Of a stretch of 64,000 nucleotides of DNA, positions 55,276 through 64,000 are shown one piece after another. Each line of letters begins with the position of its first letter. Positions within the stretch are counted from its first letter, which is position 1. Both the position numbers and the translations under genes were made by a program. Origin of the DNA: Coleophoma eucalyptorum (Eukaryota > Ascomycota > Leotiomycetes > Helotiales > Dermateaceae); NCBI GenBank assembly GCA_026120035.1, contig JALRME010000012.1, forward strand, positions 310,001 to 374,000. Direction: 5' to 3'. The notes under the pieces are model-generated. The model had not been told where the DNA came from, ran no database searches, and worked only from the letters and a program-made list of their open reading frames with translations.

Positions 55276-58200
55276 TTAATCGAGACGTTCGTTGACGACC
55301 TCGGCAGAGCTGCCTATGTAATTAGGGTTTTCAGAAGGATTGACCGTTCGTATGTTGTGTTGATGCACATAACCCAAGCTGGTGGGTCGATCGTTTTCTG
55401 TGTTCTTTGGGAATGAATCAATCACAGATGAAGCGCGCCTTGAATGATCTGGCCCATCAGCTTGGGCCATGCTTGATACAGAAGATACAGCCGAATGTCT
55501 CTTTTTAGAGCCCGAACGCTCAAACGGAAGTCGAGAGTCGGATGAGCCATTTGCTTTGTGCTGATTCCGGCCGGTTGTCATGTCGACACTCAGCGACTTC
55601 CTTCTTGAGCTTTTTCTCGGTACCGACGGTACTAAAGGAACGTCTGAGAATTGAGGAGTGCGTTGCGGGTATTTTGAGCTAGCTTTAGACGGATATCTGC
55701 TCGGTAGCTCGATATCCTCGCTAGGCTCAAGACCCGGTAAAGAAGGAGGCAGGTCAGAAACCTTCGTGAAAACAGGCACACCGCGATTGTCGTCATCTTC
55801 ATCGTCAGACTGAAGAGGGCTTACAAGATTGCCATCACCTTCATCCTTGGGGCTATCAGCAGTATCCGGTTGCTTGGATGTAGACTGTTTGGCGTGAGAT
55901 CGAGCCTGTCCTTCATCTTCATCATCTGAGTCAATTGGCCCGTGACGAATGCCACCCATAGCCACAGGAATTCCTTCGGGAGGGGTTTCCTCACCAGGAG
56001 CATTCCGTGCCATATTTGGTGGCATCCGAGAGCTTCTGACAACCTCGAAGCCCTTACCCTTTTCTTTTGTCTTCCCTTTGAAGAGCTTGTTAAACCATCC
56101 AGCTGCCGATGCCGGTATCCCTGTAGGATCTGCAGGTCCAGTTTTGATGCGTCGACTAGGAATATTGGCGTTAAGAGCAGGTCCTCGAACTCCGTAGTAG
56201 AAATCAACCTCTCTCGTAGCATAATCTGCTTGAGATCGACGTGCTTCATGGGGCTCCGAATCCACGACTGCTTGAGGAACTGGTGTAACTCTGCCAGATA
56301 TTGAGGGGCCTTCAGGTTGCTCGGCGTTATCCATGGGTTCAGAATCTCGTCTCGCCCAGTCTCCACTAGCCCACGATCCTCGACTTTTAACACCAGGCGA
56401 ATATGACTCGACCGTGGGCCGACGGAACCTAGGCGGTCTATAGTAAGGATCTGATGCCTCTGCTGTTGCAAGCCCCAAGATAGAACCTCGAATTCGGGTC
56501 TGACCAGCTGGATTTGCTGCAGAAGGTATGAAGGAAAATGTGCTGACTTCTCCTGGTGTGGTAGGTGTGTGTGTACTGGATCCTGGATGATGAGCTGCAC
56601 CGAGTGCATCGACATTGAGCGAGTCAAACCCCGTGCTCTGTCTATTTAGTAAAACTGCATTACTTCCCGCTGATTCCGCTCTCATTCGGTTTGCATTTGC
56701 TGCATATTCCGTTCGGTCAGCATCCAGCATAGCAGCATTTGACAATTGGCTGGCTCTGGATCCTGCGTCACGACGAGGTAGACGTCTCGACAATTGTCGC
56801 ATGCCAAATACTCTTCCAAGTCCACCTCTCGTTGCGGCACCGACGTCGTCGCCTCCAGCCCCTGCCATCCGAGCTGCGACCTCAACGATAGTTTGTATGG
56901 CGTTCAACAGGAATAGGAAAATCAGTACTAGGGCATGCAGCAGAAGAATGGCATATCCAATCCATCCCTTTGGACCATCCGTGACACCGAGAGATGGTGC
57001 AAATGCAATCATTAGAAGAACCGATGTAAATCGAGCAGCAGCAAAGAGTGTGTGGTATAGGTTGTTTGAGGTGGCGGAGTGGAAAGGTCGGAATGCATGG
57101 AGTGTCAAGATAGTAATGACCTCGCAAATGGCGAGAAGAACGAGTTGCGCAATGCCTGATGGTTGCACAGCTCCTATCGAGATTCCACGAACGAATGTAA
57201 GCAGTACTGGCACTAGAGCAAAAGGTGCAGCATTGTCAGAATAGGTATTGTACAATGAGCCATAAAGCAGGACCGTCGGGAGATCGTCGAATAGAAAAGA
57301 CCTTGGTCGTGTGGTGGCGATGAGATAGAGAAGCCAGACAGCGAAGCCTACGATGAGCACCACCATGACTACAGCCAGGGCTACCGTAAATGTCGGTGAT
57401 TTGCCTGCTTCAACCAACTGAAACATCGAAAGGGCCACAATTGGCAGTAGGAAGTAGTTGAAAACAATTCGAATCATATTTCCCACGGAGAATGGCAGGT
57501 TCTTGGCTCTCAAGTCTTCCTCTTGCGTGTTCTTAAGTTGTCGGTAGAACCATCGTCCGGCAAATCCAATTTGTATGAATGCAAGTACTGCGGCCATAAT
57601 AACGAGGAGCCAGATGACCATACCAGACCATACATCATCGACATCGCCTAGGCCAACTAATTGGCGTAGGTTATCAAGGCCGTAATCACCTGTCGTGACG
57701 TAAATTCCATCTACTAGACTGACAGTACCAGTCTTGTTATGGACGAAGCTCTCGTTGAACATGAGTGCGGACCATGAAACCTTGCTGACAATCGGTTGAT
57801 AAAATCCTGGATAATTGAGTGTGAGGCCACCCGTCAGTGCAACAAACTGGATATATTGCAAACAGTCTCCAAACCCAGGAGTTACCAAACGTAAAAGATC
57901 TGCATCTCTTCCATAATTGGTGGTCCACCTGAACGTATCTGTCGAGCCCCAAGGACTGAAAACCCCTGCAAAAGCCGTAGCTATACCCACAATGATTAGA
58001 ATAACTGCAGGTATGTATTTAATAACACTGCTCAGAGTTGGACCCAGGTCAGGGGTGATATTGCCAGAGATACACCCAATTACCGAGGCGTCGGTATCCC
58101 CATTCTTAATGATCAGAGTTGCAGTCAGTGAAGTGAAGGCGTAGCTGGAGTAGAAGTTGTTGGTCATGGAGAAGGACGGTAGACTGTAGGGATCGCTTCT

Positions 58201-58928
58201 GTAATGAGATAGCAGTTTAGTCCTGTAGCTTCACAATGTCAAAATATCTGGAGTACGTACGCATTTGCAGTGAAGGAGGGGCCAAGTGGACAGGTGCCAT
58301 TTACAAGCTGACTGCACCAGTCTAATGTCTGACTCCATGGCTCATAGGTGAGCACATTGACTTTGTTATATAATGTGGTGTACTTATTCGCTGTATCTGG
58401 ATCGGGAATATCTGCGATTTTGCCAGCCGTCTCGTTCACATTCTGCCAGTACTCTGTATCGTTTGACCCGGGAAGGTTCACTAGAGGAAGTGAGCCTGTG
58501 ACATTTCCCCATACTGTGACTTTCAAGTTGTGCGCCGAGTCGGTTGTGTTGAAGACTGCATCGACATATTTGGGATCGAATTGCAGTAGGTATGGCGTAT
58601 TGTGCTGCCATGATTGGGAGAGGCAGTTTTGGAATTCGATGAAGACTGCAGATGTAGGTTGGATCCAAAGAGTCGCGATCAATACCAACAAATATCCTAT
58701 CGTTCCAACATGACGCCCCGGAAGCCGTCGCGCAAGTCTGACTGTCGAGATCCGGCCCAACTTCCCCTCGTCCCGATTAACAGCTGAGTCTACCCGATCT
58801 TCGACGTTCCGATGGTGGCATGCCATTCTATCTGCAGAGCCTGGTTCCCCAGTCATCATCGTAGAGCTAAGGGGTGTAGCTCGTCGGTCATGGCGTGGTT
58901 GGTGGGCGGCCTTGAGGTGCTCTGCCAT
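55276..58928 (-). CDS. TRP-like (FLC/Pkd2 family) multispanning membrane protein
   Basis: Predicted 1196 residues from exons 58928-58261 and 58198-55276, with a 62-nt intron (GTACGT/ACAG). Fungal members of this family (S. pombe Pkd2, yeast Flc1-3) combine a lumenal ML-like lipid-binding domain with a TRP-channel-like helical domain and act in calcium handling, FAD transport into the ER and wall integrity. Here a hydrophobic segment (residues 75-94, ending LWIQPTSA) precedes the lumenal domain (VFIEFQNCLSQSW...), which has several N-x-S/T sites. About ten helices follow from VIKYIPAVILIIVGIATAF to GYAILLLHALVLIFLFLLNA. The last 500 residues are cytosolic, Ser/Pro/Asp-rich and disordered. About 74 hydrophilic residues precede the signal-like segment, which is odd for the family; the true start may differ. 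Confidence 0.85.
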
Positions 58929-59245
58929 AGCATTGATACGATCGTCGAGGTCGGAATCAATCGCGCGCCCAGGCAACAACGTCGTGTTGGTAGGACAGTC
59001 TTCTCAAACAGCCATTATGTGATGGGAAAGAAGGAGATGGAGGTGCAAGGGCAACGTCAGAGATGGCGGCGGTCGCATAAAATTGTTGATTTTATGGATG
59101 CCTGGCTCCTCCCTCCTTACGACGTACGTGAAAGGAAGGCAATTGCTGAGACGATGGAGGAGATTGAGCTTCAGGTAAGGTAAGCCTGGGTCCTGTACAT
59201 TCAACCTTGCCACAACGCTAAAATACTTCCGGGCAGTAAACGAGT

Positions 59246-59294
59246 GGAATCAGAATCAAAGCAGAAGCAGGATCAAGATCAGAATCAGAATCAC
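59246..59294 (+). repeat. Degenerate 6-bp tandem repeat (GAATCA/GATCAA)
   Basis: About eight units of the GAATCA, GCAGAA, GATCAA and GATCAG type in tandem, about 320 bp upstream of the TRP-like gene start. Confidence 0.8.
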
Positions 59295-59714
59295 GATGCA
59301 AGATTCTACAGTGATGTGTGGTGGTCGCCGACAGCTGGCTTGGACCAAGAAAATGGATCTGGGGAAGGAGCCTAAGCAAGCAGGAAACGAGTGTGAAGGA
59401 GCGGAAGAAGAATGGGGACGGGCAGAAAAGGCAGACGTCGAAGTCTGATACAGTAGTGGCATGTACAGTAGTTCGAAATGAAATGATACGGAGTGTTCAG
59501 CAGGACAACAACCAGTTTTTAAGGCAGGGAGGGTGGAATTCTCCAATCTGGGTGATCGGGGATCCGTCCAAGACCAAGAGTTCGTATTTGGCGCCAGCTT
59601 GTGGAGAAGGAGACATTCGCTCGTTGAAGCACTTTCGCTGCTGCGCCCATCTGCAGGGGCCCTCGACAGTCGAGGTATCCATTACGAAGTACCGTGCCTC
59701 TCAATGGCACTTCA

Positions 59715-59740
59715 CTCTGGCTCTGGCTCTGGCTCTGGCT
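59715..59740 (+). repeat. 6-bp tandem repeat (CTCTGG)
   Basis: Four perfect CTCTGG copies plus a partial one. Simple sequence in gene-free DNA. Confidence 0.85.
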
Positions 59741-61397
59741 TCCTGTCCGTCTCTCAAGCTTGCTTGTCGAGAGTCGGATTTGAATTCCTGGGTTGTCATT
59801 GCGCCTCAGGTACAGTAGCTGTGTTCGGAGGTGGAGATTATCAGGAGAGTCTTGTCTCTCCTACATTCCCGTCGCTTCCCTCTCTCTCTTGTGCTCTTCC
59901 CAATCCTTCCGAGTACGGGAACAAACAAACAAGAATGATAAGAAACAAATGCGATATAGATTGTCCCCATACTGGGAATATTCACACCTTTCACGTTTCC
60001 AAACAGCGCCCACTCGTCCTTCTTTTTCCTCTTCTTCTCCTTTCGCACATGTCGATCTCTGGAAGGGCCATGCCTCGCTCCTACTGGCCCCAAGCCAGGA
60101 GCCCCAGTTTCTATTTCCAGATAGCTTTGCTTAGTTCTGTACAGTAACGCCGGGCTTGAGACCCCCATGACGTTTACATCCGCCAACTTTCTTTGTTCTC
60201 CGTCCGACGGCGCTGGTCGACTGTTAGAAGAAGTCCCCGAAAAGCATGACTTGCATCTCTTACTTTTCCTCAGCTGTGGCATTTCGGGATTCGTGTTAAG
60301 TGGTCAGAAATACGAAGTTTCGCTATAGGCCAACAACATCTGAGTAGCAAGTGGTTGGGTTTAAGCTTCGACCAATTGTCGAGCACGTCATTGTACAATA
60401 ATGCTGGAGGGAGATCAATTTCCAAAACACGACCACCCCCGAAAAAAACAAAATAAAAAAACATTAATAAACCAAAGTTGCAGCTTTGGATCTGATCGTC
60501 AAAGCAGAATTAAAAAGGCAAATTTGCCCATGAAGTACTACCTCACACATCCCAACGACGCCTATACCAGAGTATAGTAGCGAATTGCTCGGAGCCCGTC
60601 CGTATTCAAGACTGAGCTGGGATTTTGGCGGGCTCAGCTTCATGGATCTGATGAACAATAATAGATCCCTTCCCGCCTTAACAAGAGTGTTGATTTGATG
60701 AAGTCCAAGCACATCGCACCCTCGATGAACATGCAGGACAGACAACCAGTAAGATCGGCGGGTGGGAATTTCCTAGGTGCAATGCAGCCACATGAGCGTT
60801 GAACGTGCCACCACCAGTGCCGTCCGTGGCCGGACACCAAATCATACGAAGCTTACTTACTATCCAGTACATAGGTAGCGCATGAATTTGCCTCTTCGAA
60901 AAGCAACTGTGTACCTCTCTCTCGCTCTCTCGTGCTCCCCCAAACTGTCTCAGTGACAAGCCCAGGAACGAATTGCGAGGGTGTGAAGGCGGGGTGGAAC
61001 GAGGAGCCTGGATGGTGGGAAGACAAGACTAGACCATAGGTGCAAATTGAGATAGAAGATGGTTAAAGAGTCAAGCTCTAAACCTAGTTTACTGTATAGA
61101 CACGCCTGTTCCAACTATCTACTTGTAATATCCTATCGTCAAGAGCCGAAATCCATGCTCTCCACCATACAACTTATTGATGCCACAACTATGAAGGGCA
61201 CTGCTACCCAAATCCCTGGATATATTACCAAAGCACCCGCAAGAAATGCTACATGATAAAGGCACAAAAAAATATGTATAAAGAGCCTTCGTATACACAG
61301 TATGCTCAGACGATATGCGGTCTAGATAACCAGAAGCTTCCAAAGCTACGCTCCCTAATGCTGCAAATACTCAATAACATTCATCAATGGAAGATCT

Positions 61398-64000
61398 TCA
61401 TCGTCGTATAGATCCTATACGTGATGCTGCCTTCACCGGCGCCGGTAATGTTTGAGCAAATCTTTCACATTCTAATTGAGGTTAGTCTCATCCCAAAATT
61501 TGGCTGCGCAGATTCAAGCTAATTCATACCTGCTTCGGTGTCAAACACGATTGTAATATCGTCATGTTCTCCTGGATAATCCGGCATGTCAAGGCACACA
61601 AAACCGCTATCGGCACTGCCATTTCCAGACTCGTCATCGAGCCTAGCTTTGGGCATTGCAAATTTCGCATCCACGATCTTTAGATAGAACTTTCCGCTCT
61701 TTGCTGAGCTCTCGAAGATATCTGTGCTTTTCAGGGCAAAACTCATAGCATCGCCATGACTGAAGTTCTCGAAGAAGGCCACTAGTTGAATAACCTTTTC
61801 CTTCTGAACAACCTGTAGCCGTGTAGTCGCTGCGTCCCATTTCTTGTAAATAGGAACCACCATCCTGCGTCTTGAGATATTGAATGATGCAGCAGATCCA
61901 TCAAACAGGACTTTGAATCCAGTTAAAGCTGCCTGGAAAAGGTGCAGCTCTCGTAAACTCGGGAACAGGTAGGTACGCGTGGTATCCGAGGCAGCTATGG
62001 CCCTCAGAACCTCTGCAAGTTCCTGGGGCAATGCTTTGGAGACCTGCGCTTCTGACACGGAGATGGTCATATCTCTCTGGCTTTGTCGTATGAGTTTTAG
62101 GCCGCTAGCTGAATTGACATCTAGGCGAAGTTTCAATTCCCCTGGACCAAGATTGAAGCGGTCAGTAATACTTCCATTCCTGAAGTCCATCGCAACACGT
62201 AGAGTATCGGACAAAACAGTTGTTTTGTTCTGTAGACCACCTTCCTCTTCGTTGATGATACGCAGGCCTTGCCAATCCAATGTCTTCAGACATCTCAGAT
62301 CATTGCTTCCGTCGGTGGCCATGATAGCAAAGCCTTTGAAAGAAGTCTCGGCAACTATAGATTCGCCACCATAAAGAGAAATCCCAGTAAGACGTGCATG
62401 CATTTGCGCGCGCTCGTGGACATCATTGAAAGTAAAAACCATGGTAGACTTTACATTTCCTTCGTCAACTTTGAGGAGGAGAGCGGGCAATCCAGCTTCA
62501 CCTCGCAAGAAGCCAAATTGTATTGGCAAATGGGGAGGAAAGTCCTGGTTGATAAAGCTGAGATTCTTGGTTTTGGTGCCAGTAACAACTGCAACTCGAA
62601 ATCCTCGATGGAACTTCCTAGCACCAGTAGCAGCCTTCTCAGTGAGGATTCGTTCAAACAGTCTCACATGGCATCCATTGATCGGTTCTCTCGGGAACGA
62701 CTGCGACTGCGGATTCTGGTCGAAATGTTGGTATGTCTTCAACACCACCTCAAAAACCATCTTTTCGTCTCGTCGCTGAAACAGACTTGCATGCACGGTG
62801 TTCTGATAGTCGTAAAGCCCCCATAACCTCTGGAAGTCGTGCGTTCCACATTGTATTCGTAGTACAAAGCCTCGAGGGAGCTTGATATCTAGAGAATTTG
62901 ATTTCGGTCGCCATTCGACATCATCCCAAGTTGGTCCCAGGCTTCTATCTCCTTGAATACAGAGATTAAGAGTACCATTGGCGCTGGCAATCAGCACTCG
63001 AAGCGACTGCTCCTTCTGGATGCGAATGATAGATAACAGACACGAAACATGATATTGCTGAGAGCCATCATCTTCCATAAGTGTAGCCTCGACAAACATT
63101 CGACTGTAGCTGAATGTTCTACTAGTGTCACCAATGGGGAAAGCATCTGATAAGGCCATAGTAGAAGCAAACTTTTGAGTTGATAGCAAAGATTTATTAC
63201 CATTGTCTTGGATCCAGATCGAGGGATCCAGCCCTTGTTGAAGTGGTGCATCATCAGGGTCTGGAGGCATGAAATTATTTCGCTTCATTGACATTGACAG
63301 CTTCTTCAAGTTGCTCAATATCGCCTGGCGTGAGTTCATAACATCGTTTAATGCGGTATTGCCCGCTGTTTGCTGATTCATAAACTCGGGATGCTTCGGT
63401 AGAATAATCTGAACAAGCCATAACGCTTTGGCTAGATCAGTATGAGCTTGCTGGCGCCTAAAATATCCCCTTCGCTGTGCTTCAGGACTACTTGGTCTTT
63501 CTCTAATGGTAGCTTCAAGATCCATCCGACCCTTCAAGAACCACCAAAGGGCCGCTCTGACAAGATCTTCTAGTGAACAAGCCGGAATTGGCTTGAAGTT
63601 CTCGGTTGAAAGTCGGAAAAGAGTGAACATGTGGGCCATACGTCGGGAAAATTCCTGGAGAGCTTCATCACCTACTGCAACAGCAGCAGCTTGAATCGTA
63701 AGTGTATTCGATCTTGACAGATGAGGAGATAACTCAGAAGACGGAGTTTCTTGATATCCAGTTGGTGTTTCTGGACGAGATCCTGGCAAAAGTTCCGCCT
63801 GTGAACCCTCTGCCGTTGGTGCTATGTAAGAGTTCCTAATAGTATTGAGATGCACCTGATCCATCTGAGAAGTAAGTAGACTAGTACTATCTGAGCTATG
63901 AGACTCATCATCTATAGACTGAGTCTCTAGCAACAGAGACTTGCCCCGCGTGAGGGCATTGCCTTCGTCCGCGCGCATCTCAGCCTGAATCATAGCTGCG
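61398..64000 (-). CDS. Conserved fungal protein of unknown function, 5' end probably outside the window
   Basis: At least 850 residues from exons 63993-61530 and 61471-61398, with a 58-nt intron (GTATGA/TTAG). The last exon encodes a short basic end (ECERFAQTLPAPVKAASR, then IGSIRR). The frame remains open through the ATG at 63993 to the window edge with no stop, so the true start may lie beyond 64000. The N-terminal part is Ser/Thr/Glu-rich. An ordered stretch follows (EALQEFSRRMAHMFTLFRLS, CSLEDLVRAALWWFLKGR), then many beta-strand-like segments through residue 820 (RTFSYSRMFVEATLMED, FVLRIQCGTHDFQRLWGLYDY, GDITIVFDTEA-type end). There is no signal peptide, membrane helix or catalytic motif that I recognise. 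I cannot name the family. Confidence 0.75.

Larger units (their letters stand above)
58929..61397. other. Intergenic between two minus-strand genes
   Basis: 2.5 kb with no supportable coding sequence. It holds two short hexamer repeats (59246-59294 and 59715-59740), an A/C-rich run near 60433-60460, and the promoter of the TRP-like gene at its low end. Confidence 0.55.

Overview
This is nuclear DNA of a filamentous ascomycete (Pezizomycotina, possibly a leotiomycete). The evidence is the gene content, short GT-AG introns (mostly 47-130 nt) with CTAAC/CTGAC-like branch sites, pyrimidine-rich leaders, intergenic gaps of 0.3-3.8 kb, and protein types seen only in moulds. The class-level guess rests on general protein resemblance and is weak. 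I can support 18 protein-coding genes. I recognised no rRNA, tRNA, transposon, CRISPR array or virus-derived gene, and no secondary-metabolite cluster.

Layout: 1-7 kb carries a DHA1-type MFS transporter and a GPI-anchored GH76 cell-wall enzyme (Dfg5/Dcw1 type). 7-12 kb (minus strand) carries a 6-phosphogluconate-dehydrogenase-like NAD enzyme and a predicted mitochondrial protein with an RRM-like domain. A gene-free 3.8 kb stretch precedes a large Ser/Pro-rich disordered protein (15.6-18.4 kb) that has NDR-kinase docking and phosphorylation motifs. 21-24.4 kb holds a secreted Ser/Thr-rich protein with a Cys-rich tail and a basic proline-rich protein. 27-32 kb holds MNN9 (Golgi mannan synthesis), a PEX4-like ubiquitin-conjugating enzyme and a four-helix membrane protein. 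35-49 kb is dense: an F-box/propeller protein ending in a CaaX box, valyl-tRNA synthetase, a MutL homologue of the MLH2 type read from the same intergenic region, and a cystathionine synthase/lyase-like PLP enzyme. 50-64 kb holds U2AF small subunit, an Osh6/7-type oxysterol-binding-related protein, a TRP-like (FLC/Pkd2 family) membrane protein and a conserved protein cut off by the window end.

Most genes are unrelated housekeeping functions. One loose theme is cell wall, secretory pathway and membrane: GH76, MNN9, the secreted Ser/Thr protein, the NDR-kinase substrate candidate, Osh and TRP-like proteins. Nothing in the arrangement shows that they form a co-regulated unit. I did not find a new multi-gene system. 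The most unusual signals are within single genes: a basic, in-frame, AUG-less extension upstream of valyl-tRNA synthetase that looks like a mitochondrial presequence started at ACG; a prenylation motif on an F-box protein; and a docking-plus-phosphosite signature for NDR kinase in the Ser/Pro-rich protein.

All exon boundaries were worked out by hand from splice consensus and reading-frame continuity. No transcript data or database search was available.
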